Shown here piece after piece: positions 34,948-48,805 of a stretch of 64,000 bases of DNA. The translations under genes and the position numbers were made by a program. The stretch's first letter is position 1. Every line of letters begins with the position of its first letter. Source of the DNA: Scylla paramamosain. Its lineage: Eukaryota > Arthropoda > Malacostraca > Decapoda > Portunidae. Below the pieces are notes generated by a model, which was not told the DNA's origin, did no database searches, and saw only the letters and a list, made by a program, of their open reading frames with translations. Where the stretch lies: positions 1,671,279 to 1,735,278 of the forward strand of contig NC_087198.1 of the NCBI RefSeq assembly GCF_035594125.1, written 5' to 3'.

Positions 34948-37848
34948 GATATATTTTGCTACCTACAAAAAAAAAAAAAAACGCGAAAATTGATGAAAAG
35001 CACCCTATATTGGGAAACAAAAGGACATTGCAAGAAAAGTGTATAATGAGTGTTTTATAGTTCAAAAGAACCACAAGGCAAAAAACGCAAAATATCGTGT
35101 ATATGGAGAGGTTACCTAGATACAAAAATGCTAAAACTCATGTATAACACTCCTAATTGAGAAACAGAAAAACCTTAATAAATGCATGTGTTTTTTAGTC
35201 CTTTTCACATTCTTAGTTACCAAAATCCCAAATTGCATGCAAAAATAGACTTGTGGGATAAAAAAAATGACTTTACCAGAAAATGTCTTTTGAGTGTTTT
35301 TGACCGTGATAGGCAATAAAGCACTAAAAAAGAGGGATATCACATTACATTGGAGGAAAACGAATTTTTACCAAGAACTTGCCTTTAAGTGTTTTTGAGT
35401 TCCTTATATACCAAAACACTAAAACGCATTGAAAACACTCTTTATGGTGAAACAGAATAACATTAACAAAAACATGTATTTTGAGTGTTTTTTTTTTTAT
35501 CATGTTACCAATAAAAACGCTTAAATACATGCAAAGAACACTATTTTTGGGAAACGAAAGGAGATTACGAGAAACGTGTATTATGAGTGTTTTTAAGTTC
35601 ATTAATTACCAAAAAGCTAAAAGCCACAAATAACACTCTTTATTGAGAAACAATAAATAAATAAAAAAAAATGCAATATTTTTTTCTTTCTTATTCATCT
35701 TCACAGGTACCGACATGCCAAAATTCGGGCAAAATTCAGGAAATTATGTGAAATAAGAACATTATCGAAAAAGTTAAATTAAGTTTTTATCGGACTGCTA
35801 TGTACCAAACCCCTAAAGTGCATGCAAAGCCACATATATGGGGAAATTAAATGTCTTTGCCAGAAAACGGTCTTATGAGTGTTTTTCAGCATGTTAGGAA
35901 CCAACACCATAAATAATATGGAAGTCAATCTATATGGGTATCCAAAACAAAATTACTAAAAACGTGTTTTTTCGGTGTTTTACGTAGAAAAACGCTAAAA
36001 CGGATGCAAACCAATAAATATGAAGAAATGAAATAACATTACCAAAAAAGGTATATTTTGAGCATTTTTGAAATTGTTACCTACAAAAAACACGAAAATG
36101 GATGGAAAGCACTCTATATTGGGAAGCAAAAGGACATTACGAGGAACGTGTATAATGAGTGTTTTATAGTTTCACAAGAACTACAAGGCAAAAAATGCAA
36201 AAACTTGTGTATATAGAGAAGTTTCTTACATTCCAAAATGCTGAAACTCTGGAACAACACTCTTAATTGAGAAACAGAACCATCTTACTTAATGCGTGTA
36301 TTTTGAGTGGTTTTCATATCCTTAGTTACCAAAACTCCAAATTACATGCGAAACCAGCTTTATGTGGGAAAAAAAAATGACATAACCAGAAAAATGTCTT
36401 TTGAGTGTTTTTGAGCGTGTTAGGCAATAAAGCACTAAAAAGCAGGGCAATCACATTACATTGAAACAAAACCAATTTTTAACAAGAACTTGCCTTTAAG
36501 TGTATTTGAGCTCGTTATATACCAAAACACTAAAATGCATGCAAAATACACTTTATGGTGAAACAGAATAACATTACCAAAAACATGTATTTTGAGAGTT
36601 TTTGATCATGTTACCAATAAAAACGCTTAAATACATGCAAAGAACCCCATTTTGGGAAAATGAAAGGACATGACGAGAAACGTGTATTATGAGTGCTTTT
36701 AAATTCATTAAGTACGAAAAAGCTAAAAGCCACAAATTACACTCTTTATTGAGAAAAAAAAAAAAACTTTTTTTTTCATTCTTATTCATCTTCACAGGTA
36801 ATGAGGTGCCAAAATTCGGGAAAATTTCAGGAAATTATATGAAATAAGGACATTATCAAAAAAGTTAAATTTAGCTTTTTTTTTCGGACTGTTATGTACC
36901 AAACCCCTAAAGTGCATGCAAAGCCACCTATATGGGGAAATTAAATGTCTTTGCCTGAAAACTGTCTTATGAGTGTTTTTCAGCATGTTAGGAACCAACA
37001 CGATAAAACCCAAGGAAGTCAATCTATATGAGAATCTAAAACAAAATTACTGAAAACGTGTCTTTTCGGTGCTTTACGTAGAAAACGCTAAAATGGATGC
37101 AAAACAACCAAAATGAAGAAATAGAATAACATTACCAAAAAGGTATATTTTTTTGTGTTTTTGAAATTGTTACCTACAAAAAACGGGAAAATGGATGGAA
37201 AGCACTCTATATTGGGAAGCAAAAGGCACCAAAAAGCATGTTAGGCACCAAAACGATAAATAATATGAAAGTCACTCTATATGGAAATCCAAAACAAAAT
37301 TACTGGAAACGTGTCTTCTAAAAGATTTACGCAGAGAAACGCTAAAACAGATGCAAACCAACTAATATAAATAAATAGAATAACATTACCAAAAAAGTAT
37401 ATTTTGTGTGTTTTTGAGCATGTTACATAAAAAAAAAACGCGAAAATGGATGCAAAGCACTCTATATAAGGAAAAAAAAAAAGGACATAACTAGAAGCGT
37501 ATATAATGAGTGTTTTATAGTTTCACCAGAATCACAAGGCAAAAAACGCAAAAACTCGACTGTATGGAGAAGTTTCTAAGATACCAAAATTCTGAAACTC
37601 ACGAATAACACTCTTAATCAAGAAACAGAACAACCTTACTAAATGCGTGTATTTTGAGTGTTTTTTTTACATTCTTAGTTACCAAAACCCCAAATTCCAT
37701 GCGAAACTAGCTTTATGTGGGAAAAATATGACATTACCAGAAAAGTGTCTTTGAGTGTTTTTTAGCGTGTTAGGCAATAAAGCACTAAAAAGCAGGGCAA
37801 TCATATTACATATTACATATTACGAAGAACTTGCCTTTTAGTGTTTTT

Positions 37849-38328
37849 GACACGCATTTAGTAAGGTTGGTCTGTTTCTCAATTAAGAGTGTTATTCACG
37901 AGTTTCTGCATTTTGGTATCTAGAAAACTTCTCCATATACACGAGTTTTTGCGTTTTTTGCCTTGTGGTTTTTTTGAACTATAAAACATTCATTATACAC
38001 TTTTCTTGCAATGTCCCTTTGTTTCCCAATATAGAGTGCTTTGTATCAATTTTTGCGTTTTTTTTTTTTTTGTAGGTAACAAGCTCAAAAACACTCAAAA
38101 TATACATTTTTGGTAATGCTTTTCTGCTTCTTGATATTGGTTGGTTTGCGTAAACACGTAAAAACACTGAGAAGACAGGTTTTCAGCAATTTTCTTTTGG
38201 ATTCCCACATAGAGTGAGTTCTTTATTATTTATCGTTTTGGTGCCTAACATGCTGAAAAACACTCAAAAGACAGATTTCTGGTAAGGTCTCTTATTTCCT
38301 CATATGTGAGGCCTTGCATGTCTTTTGA
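37849..38328 (-). repeat. local inversion inside plus HOR
   Basis: About 480 bp of minus-oriented HOR inside a plus block. Its breakpoints match in complement those of 28752-29216, so the two are mirror copies of one ancestral inversion. Confidence 0.9.
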
Positions 38329-41300
38329 GTGTTTTTGAACGTGTTACGCAATAAAGCACTAAAAGGAAGGGCACATTACATGGGAATAAAAGCAAATTTT
38401 ACCAAGATCTTGCCTTTAAGTGTTTTTGAGCTCCTTACATACCAAAACGCTAAAATGCATGCAAAATACATTTTATGGAGAAACAATAATATTACCAAAT
38501 ACATGTATTTTGAGTGTTTTTGATCATGATATCTATAAAAACGCTTAAATACATGCAAAGAACTTTATGTTTGGGAAACGAAAGGACATTACGAGAAACG
38601 TGTATTATGAGTGTTTTTCTTTCAGTACCTAAAAGTTCTTTCAGTGCCTAAAAGCTAAAACCCACATATAACACTCTTTATCTAGAAAAAATAATTAACA
38701 AAAATTTAAAAAATTGGATTTTTTATTTATTTATTTATTTTTTTTATTTATTTATTTTTTTTTTGTTATTTATCCTTATAGGTACCGAAATGCCAAAATT
38801 CTACCAAATTTCAGGGAATTTATGTGGAAAAAAGAACATTACCAAAAGAGTTATTTATAGCTTTTTTTTTCGGATTGTTATGTACCAAACCCTAAAGTGC
38901 ATGCAAAGCCACCTATATAGGGAAGTTAAACGACTTTACCAGAAACCTGTCCCTTCAGTGTTTTTCAGCATGTTAGGCACTAAAACGATAAATAATATGG
39001 AAGTCAGTCAATATGTGAATCAAAAAGAAAATTACTGAAAACGTGTCTTTTCAGTGTTTTACGTAGAAAAACTCTAAAGCGGATGCAAACCAACCTTTAT
39101 GAAGAAATAGAATAACATTACCAAAAAGATATATTTTGAGTATTTTTGAGCTTGTTACCTACAAAAAAAAATGCAAAAATGGATGTAAAGCACTCTATAT
39201 TAGGAAACAAAACGACATTACGAGAAACGTGTATAATGAGTGTTTTATAGTTTTAAAAGAACCACAAGGCAATAAACGCAAAAACTCGTGTATATAGAGA
39301 AATTTCTTACATACCAAAATGATGAAATGCATGAATAACACTTTTAATTGATAAACAGGACTACCTTACCAAATTGTGTATTTTGAGTGTTTTTCACATT
39401 CTTAGTTACGAAAGTGCAAAATTACATGCGAAACTGCCTTGATGTGGGGAAAAAAAAAAGACATTACCAAAAAAGTGTCTTTTTAGTGTTTTTGAGCGTG
39501 ATATGCAACAAAGCACTAAAAAGCACAACAATCACATTACATGGGAATAAAACCAACTTTTACGAAGAATTTACCTTTAAGTGTTTTTTAACTCCTTACA
39601 TACAGAATCGCTAAAACGCATGCAAAACACCCTTTATGGAGAAACAGAATAACATTACCAAAAACATGTATTTTGAGTGTTTTTGATCATATAACCTATA
39701 AAAACGCTTAAATACATGTAAAGAACCCTATGTTTGTAAAACAAAAGGACATTACAAAAATCGTGTATTATGAGTGTTTTTAAGTTCCTTAAGTACCAAA
39801 AAAGCTAAAACCCACAGGTAACATTCTTTATATAGAGAAAAAAACTTTTTTTTTGTTATTCACCTTCATAGATACCGAGATGCCAAAATTCTGGCAAAAT
39901 TCATGGGAATATAAAAATTTTTTTTTTATCTTTTTTCCGGAGTTATGTACTAACCTTCAAGTGCATGCAAATTCACCTATATGGGTAAATTACACGACTT
40001 TACCAGAAACCTATCTTTTGAGTGTTTTTCAGCAATTTCAACAATATTACTGAATATAATACTGAATACAAACAATATTACGTGTCTTTTCAGTGATTTA
40101 CGTAAAAAAACGCTAAAACGGATGTAAACCAACCAATATGAAGAAACAGAATAACATTACCAAAGAAATATATTTTGATGTGTTTTTGAGCTTGTTACCT
40201 ACAAAAAATGCAAAAATGGATGGAAAGCACTTTATATTGGTAAAGAAAATGACATTACGAGAAACGTCTATGAGTGTTTTATAGTTTGACAAGAACCACA
40301 AGGTAAAAAACTCAAAAACTCGTGTACATAAAGAAGTTTCTTACATACCAAAAAGCTGAAACTCATGAATAACACTTTTAATTTTGAAACAGAAATACCT
40401 TATGAAATGTGTGTATTAGAAAAGTTTCTTACATACCAAAATGCTGAAACTCATGAATAACACTTTTAATTAAGAAATAGACTAAACGTCTGTGTTTTGA
40501 GTTTTTTTTTCACATTCTTAGTTACCAAAACCCCAAATTCCATGCAAAACTAGCTTTATGTGGGAAAACAAATAATATTACCAGAAAAGTGTCTTTTGAG
40601 TGTTTTTGAGCGTGTTAGGCAATAAAGCACTAAAAATCAGGGCAATCGCATTTCATGGGAACAAAAACAACTTTTACCAAGATCTTGCCTTTATGTTTTT
40701 TTGAGCTCATTACACACCAAAACGCTAAAACGCATGCAAAACACTTTTTATGGAGAAACAGAATAAATTTGCCAAAAACATATATTTTGAGTGTTTTTGA
40801 TCATCTTATCTATAAAAACGCTTAAATATATGCAAAGAACCTTATGTTTGCGAAACGAAAGGACACTACGAGAAATGTGTATTATAGGTGTTTTTAAGTT
40901 CCTTAAGTACCAAAAAGCTAAAACCCACAAATAACACTTTTTATTTAGAAAAAAAATAAGAAAATAAAAAAAATAGGATTTTTTTTTTTTTTTTTTTATT
41001 TATGTTCATATGTACCGAGATGCCAAAATTCTGGGAAAAGTCAGGGCTATTATATGATAAAAGAAAATTATCAAAAACGTTTTTAGTTTTTTTTTTTCAA
41101 ACTGTTATGTACCAAACCCTAAAGTGCATCCAAACAGTAAATTAAACGACCTTAACAGAAATCTGTGTTTTGAGTGTTTTCAGCATAAAAAAACGATAAA
41201 TACCACCAAAACGATAAGGAACTCACTCTATATGTGAATCAAAAAAAAATTGATGAAAACGTGTTTTTTCTGTGTTTTACGTAGAAAAACGCTAAAACGG

Positions 41301-44300
41301 ATGCAAACCAACCAATATCAAGAAATAGAAAAACATTACCAAAAAGGTATATTTTGAATGTTTTTCAGCTTGTTACCTACAAAAAACGCGAAAATTGATG
41401 CAAAGCACTCTATATAAGAAAACAAAAGGACTTTGCAAGAAAAGTGTATAATGAGTTTTTTATAGTTCAAAAGAACCAAAAGGCAAAAAACACAAAAACT
41501 CGTGTATATGGAGAAGGTTCCTAGATACAAAAATGCTGAGACTCATGAATAACACTCTTAATTGAGAAACAGAACAACCTTACTAAATGCGTGTATTTTG
41601 AGTGCTTTTCACATTCTTAGTTACCAAAACCCCAAATTGCATGCGAAACAACCTTTATGTGAGAAAAAAATGACATTACCAGAAAAGTGTCTTTTAAGTG
41701 TTTTTGAGCGTGATAGGCAATAAAGCACTAAAAAGCAGGGTAATCATATTGCATTGGAATAACACCAATTTATACCAAAAACTTGCCTTTAAATGTTTTT
41801 GAGCTCCTTATATACCAAACCGCTAAAACGCATGCAAAACAAACTTTATGGAGAAACAGAATAACATTACGAAAAATATGTATTTTGAGTGTTTTTGATC
41901 ATGTTATCTATAAAAACGCTTAAATACATGCAAAGAACCTCATGTTTGGGAAACGAAAAGACATTACGAGAAATATGTATTATGAGTGTTTTTTAGTTCC
42001 TTCAGTACCGAAAAGCTAAAACCGACAAATAACACTCTTTATTTACAAAAAAAAAAAATAAAAAAAAATAAAAAAATAGGTTTTTTTTTTGTTATTAATC
42101 TTCATAGGTACCGAGATGCCAAAATTCTGGGAAAATTCCGGGCTATTATATGATAAAAGAAAATTATAAAAAAAGTTTTTTTTTGCTTTTTTTTCGGACT
42201 GTTATATACCAAACCCTAAAGTGCATGCAAAGCCTTTTATATGAGGAAATTAAACGACCTTACCAGAAATCTGTCTTTTGAGTGTTTTTCAGCATGTTAG
42301 GCACCAAAATGATAAATAATAAGGAACTCACTTTATATGAGAATCCAAAACAAAATTACTGAAAACGTGTTTTACGTAGAAAAACGTTAAAATGGATGCA
42401 AACCAACCAATATCAAGAAATAGAAAAAAACACTAAAAAGGTATTTTTTGAGTGTTTTTGAGCATGTTACCTACAAAAAAACTCTAAAATTGATACAAAG
42501 GACTCTATTTTGGGAAACAAAGGGACATTGCGAGAAAAGTGTATAGTGAGTGTATTATAGTTCAAAAGAACAACAAGGCAAAAAACGCAAAAACTCGTGT
42601 ATATGGAGAAGTTTCCTAGATACCAAAATGCTGAAACTCATGTATAACACTCTTAATTGAGAAACAGAACAACTTTACTAAATGCGTGTATTTAGAGTGC
42701 TTTTCACATTCTTAGTTACCAAAATCCCAAATTGCATGCGAAACCAGCTTTATGTGGGAAAAAAAATGACATTACCAGAAAAGTGTCTTTTGAGTGTTTT
42801 TGAGCGTGATAGGTAATAAAGCAACAAAAGCCATGGGAATCACTTTACATGGCAATAAAATCATTTTTTACCAAGAACTTGCCTTTAAGTGTTTTGAGCT
42901 CCTTATATACCAAAACGCTAAAACGCCTGCAAAACACACTTTATGGAGAAAGAGAATAGCATTACCAAAAACATATATTTTGAGTGTTTTTGATCAAATT
43001 ACCAATAAAAACGCTTAAATACATGCAAAGAACCCTATTTTTGGGAAACGAAAGGACATTACGAGAAACGTGTATTATGAGTGTTTTTAAGATCACTATT
43101 TACCAAAAAGCTAAAAGCCACAAATAACACTCTTTATTGAGAAAAAAAAAATAAATAAATACGCTATTTTTTTCTTTCTTTTTTCATCTTCACAGGTAGC
43201 TAGATGCCAAAATTTGGGCAAAATTCAGGAAAATATGAGTGAATTATCAAAAAAGTTAATTTTAGGTTTTTTTTTCGTACTATTATGTACCAAACCCTAA
43301 AGTGCATGCAAAGCCTCTTATATGGGGAAATCAAACGTCTTTGCCAGAAAACTGTCTTATGAGTGTTTTTCAGCTTGTTTGGCACCATAACGGTAAATAA
43401 TATGCAAGTCACTCTATATGGGAATGTAAAACAAAATTGCTGAAAACGTGTCTTTTCGGTGTTTTACGTAGAAAAACGCTAAAACGGATGCAAACCAACC
43501 AATAAGATGAAATAAAATAACATTACCAAAAAGGTACATTTTGAGTGTTTTTGAGCTTGTTACCTACAAAAAACGCGAAAATGGAAACAAAAGGACATTA
43601 CAAGAAACGTGTGTCATGAGTGTCTTATTATTTTTGAGCAAAAGAACTTGTGGTTCACAAGAACCAAAACGCAAAAAACGCAAAAACTCGTGTATATAAA
43701 GAAGTTTCTTAGATACCAAAATGCTGAAAATCATGAATAACAATATTAATTAAGAAACAGAACAACCTTACCATATGCGTGTATTTTGAGTGTTTTTCAC
43801 ATTCTTAGCAAAACTCGAAATAGCACGTGAAACTATGTTAGAAAAAAAATGACATTACCAGAAGTGTCTTTTGAGTGTTTTTGAGCGTGTTAGGCAATAA
43901 ATCACACACAAAAAAAAAAAAAAAAAAACGGGGCAATCACATTACATGGGAATAAAATCAACTTTTACCAAGAACTTGCCTTGAAGTGTTTTTGACCTTC
44001 TTAGAAACCAAAACGCTAAAACGCATGCAAAAAACTCCTTAATGGAGATGCAGAATAACATTACTAAAAACATGTGTTTTAAGTGTTTTGATCATGTTAC
44101 CTATGAAAACGCTTAAATACATGCAAAGAACCCTATGTTTGGGAACGAAAGGACAGTACGAGAAACGTGTATTAGGACCGTTTTTAAGTTCCTTAAGTAC
44201 CAAAACGTTAAAACCCACAAATAACACTCTTTATAGAGAAAAAATAAATAAATAAAAAAAATAGCTTTTTTTATATTGATTTTCATAGGTACCAAGATGC

Positions 44301-47300
44301 CAAAATTCTGCCAAAATTCAGGGAACTTATGTGGAAAAAAGAACATTATCAATAAAGTTTATTATAGCTCTTTTTCGGATTTTTATGTACCAAACTCTAA
44401 AGTCCATGCCACCTATATAAGGAAGTTAAACGACTTTACCAGAAACCTGTCTTTTCAGTGTTTTTCAGCATGTTAGGCACTAAAACGATAAATAATATGG
44501 AAGTCAGTCAATATGTGAATCCAAAACAAAATTACTGAAAACATGTCTTTTCAGTGTTTTACGTAGAAAAACGCTGAAACGGATGCAAACCAACATATAT
44601 GAAGAAATAGATTAACATTACCAAAAAGTGTTTTTGAGCTTTTCACTTACAAAAAACGCGCAAATGGATGGTAAGCACTCTATATAGGTAAGCAAAAGAC
44701 GTTACGAGAAACGTGTATAATGAGTGTTTTATAGTTTCACAAGAACCACAAGGCAAAAAATCGCAAAAATTCGTGTATATAGAGAAGTTTCTTACATACC
44801 AAAACGCTAAAACTCAAGAATAACACTTTTAATTGAAAAACAGAACTACCTTACCAAATGTGTGTATTTTGAGTGTTTTTCACATTCCTAGTTATGAAAA
44901 TCCCAAATTACATGCGAAACTAGCTTTATGTGGGAAAAAAATGACATTACCAGAAAAGTGTCTTTTGAGTGTTTTTGAGCGTTATATGCAACAAAACACT
45001 TAAAAGCAGAACAATCACATTACATTGGAATAAAACCAAATTTTACGAAGAACTTGCCTTTAAGTGTTTTTTAACTTCTTACATACCAAACCGCTAAACA
45101 CATGCAAAACAACCTTTATGGAGAAACAGAATAACATTACCAAAAACATGTATTTTGAGTGTTTTTGATCATGTTACCTATAAAATCGCTTAAATACATG
45201 CAAAGAACGCTATGTTTGTGAAACGAAAGGACATTACGAAAAACGTGTATTATGAGTATGTTTAAGTTCCTTAAGTACCAAAAATCTGAAACCCACAAAT
45301 AGCACTTTATAGAGAATTTTTCTTTTTTTAAATAGATTTTTTTTTTTTGTTACTCATCTTCATTGGTACCGAGATGCCAAAATTCTGAGAAAATTCAGGG
45401 AAATTATGTGAAAAAAAATAATTTTAGCTTTTTCCGGAGTTATGTACGAAACCCGGAAGTGCATGCAAAGCCACCTATATGGGGAAATTACACGACTTTA
45501 CAAGAAACGTGTCGTTGTTTTCCGCTATTTCAACAATATTACTGAAAACGTGTCTTTTCAGTTTTAGCGTAGAACCCTAAAACGGATGGAAACCAACCAA
45601 TATGAAGAAATAGAATAACATTACAAAAAAGTTGAGTGTTTTTGAGCTTGTTACCTACAAAAAACGTAAAAATGAATGTAAAGCAGTCTGTATTGGGAAA
45701 AAAAAAAGGATATTACAAGAAAATTGTATAATGAATGTTTTAATACTTTTCAAGAACCATAAGGCAAAAAACGCAAAAACTCGTATCTATGGAGAAGTTT
45801 CTTAGATACCAAAATGCTGAAACTCATGAATAATACTCTTAATTGAGAAACAGAACAATCTTAGGAAATGAGTGTATTTTGAGTGTTTTTTTTCACATTC
45901 TTAGTGGTCCAACCCCAAATTACATGTGGAACTGTGGAAAAAAAAATTACTAAAAAAAGTGTCTTTTTAGTGATTTTCAGCGTGTTAGGTAATAAAGCAC
46001 TAAAAAGCAGGGCAATCACATTACATGGGAATATAACCAACTTTTACCAAGAACTTGCTTTTAAGTTTTTTTGAGCTCCTTACATACCAAAACGCTAAAA
46101 CCCATGCAAAACACCCTTTATGCAAAAACAGAATAACATTCTCAAAAAACATGTATTTTGAGTGTTTCTGGGATTGTTACCAATAAAAACGCCTAAATAC
46201 ATGCAAAGAACCCTATGTATGGGAATGAAAGGACATTGCGAAGAATGTGTATTATGAGTGTTTAGAAGTTCCTTAAGTACCAAAAAGCTAAAACCCACAA
46301 ATAACACTCTTTATAGAGAAAAAAAATAAAAAAAATAAAAACAACATTTTTTTTATTGATCTTCATAGGTACCATGATGCAAAAATTCTGGCAAAATTCA
46401 GGAAAATTACGTGAAAAAATAATATTATGAAAAAAGTTAATTTTAGCTTTTTTTCGGACTGTTATGTACCAAACCCTAAAGTGTATGCAAAGCTGCCTAT
46501 ATGGGGAAATTAAACGACTTTACAAGAAACCTGTCTTTTGAGTGTTTTTTTCTGCATGTTAGGCATCAAAACGATAAATAACATGGAAGTCACTCTATAT
46601 GGGAATCAAAAACAAAATTACTGAAAACGTGTCTTTTCTGTGTTTTACGTAGAAAAACGCTAAAACGGATGGAAACCAACCAATATGAAGAAATAGAATA
46701 ACATTATGAAAAAGGTATATTTTGAGTGTTTTTGATCATGTTACCTATTAAAACGCTTAAATACATGCAAAGAACCTTATCTTTAGGAAACAAAAGGACA
46801 TTACGAGAAACGAGTATTATGAGTGTTTATACGTTCCTTAAGTACCAAAAATAAATAAATAAATGAAAAAATAGCATTTTTTTTTTTGTTATTAATCTTC
46901 ATAGGTACCGAGATGCCAAAATTTTGGCAAAATTCAGGGAATTTATGTGAAAAAAAATCAAAAAAGTTAATTTTAGCTTTTTTTTTTCAGACTGTTATGT
47001 ACCAAACCCTAAACTGCATATAGAGCCTCGTATATGGGGAAATTAAACGACTTTACCTGAAACCTGTCTTTTGCCTGTTTTTCAGTATGTTAGGCACCAA
47101 AACAATAAATAATATGGAAGTCAGTCTGTATGGAAATCCAAAGGAAAATAACTGAAAACGTGTCTTTTCAGTGTTTTACGTAGAAAAACGCTAAAGCGAA
47201 TGCAAATCAACCAATATCATGAAACAGAATAATATTACCAAAAAAGATATTATTTTTTTGTTTTTGAGCGAAAATGGATGCAAATCTCTCTATATTGGGA

Positions 47301-48805
47301 AACAAAAGGACATTACGAAAAACGTTTATAATGTGTTTTATAGTTTCACAAGAACCACAAGGAAAAAACAAGCAAAAACTCGTGTATATGAAGATGTTTC
47401 TTAGATACCAAAACGCTGAAATTCATGAATAACACTCTTAAATGAGAAACAGAACAACCTTACCAAATGCGTGTATTTTGAGTTGTTTTCACAAAACTCG
47501 AAATTACATGCGAAACTAGCTTTATGTGGGAAATAAATGACATTACCAGAAAAAAAGTGTTTTTTGAGTGTTTTTGAGCGTGTTAGGCAATAAAGCACAA
47601 AAAAGCAGGGAAATGACATTACATGGGAACAAAACCAACATTTACCAAGAACTTGTCTTTAAGTGTTTTTCAGCTCCTTACATACCAAAACACTAAAATG
47701 CATGCAAAACACCCCTTATGGAGAAACAAAATAACATTACGAAAAACATTAATTTTCGGTGTTTTTGATCTGTTACGTATAAAAACGCTTAAATACATGC
47801 AAAGAAATCTATGTTTGGGAAACGAAAGGACATTACCAGAAACATGTATTATGAGTGTTTTTAAGTTCCATAAGTACGAAAAGAGTTAAAACCCACAAAT
47901 AATAATCTTTATAGAGAAAATAAATAAATAAATAAAAACAAGGATATTTTTTTTGTTATTTATCTTCATACAGATGCAAAAAATCTGGCAAAATTCAGGG
48001 AAATTATGTGAAAAAAAATAATATGAAAAAAGTTAATTTTAGCTTCTTTTTTTTCGGACTGTTATGTACCAAACCCTAAAGTGTATGCAAAGCCACCTAT
48101 ATGAGGAAATTAAACGACTTTACCAGATACCTGTCTTTTCAGTGTTTTTCAGCAAGTTAGGCACCAAAACGATAAATAAAATAGAAGTCACTCTATATGG
48201 GAATCCAAAACTATATTACTGAAAACGTGTCTTTTTAGTGTTTTAATTAGAAAAACATTAAAACGGATGCAAACCAACCAATATGAAGAAATAGAATAAT
48301 ATTACTAAAAAGTTATATTATGAGTGTTTTTGAGCTTGTTACCTACAGAAAACGCGAAAATAGTTGCAAAGCACTCTATATTGGGAAAGAAAAGGACATT
48401 ACGAGAAACGTGTAAAATGAGTGTTTTATAGTTTCACAAGAACCACAAGGCAAAACACGCAAAAACTCGTGTATATGGAGATGTTTCTTTTATACCAAAA
48501 TGCTGAAATTCATGAATAACACTCAATTGGGAAACAGAACAACTTTACCAAATGGGTGTATTTTGAATCTTTTTAACATTCTTACTTACCAAAACCCCAA
48601 ATTGCATGCGAAACTAGCTTTATGTGTGAAAAAAAATATTACCAGAAAAGTGTCTTTTAAGTTTTTTTTTTTTGAGCGTGTTAGGCAATAATGCACTAAA
48701 AAAGCAGGGCAATCACATTACATGGGAATAAAACCATCTTGTACCAATAACTTGCCTTTAAGTGTTTTTAAGCTCCTTACATACGGAAACGCTAAAACGC
48801 ATACA

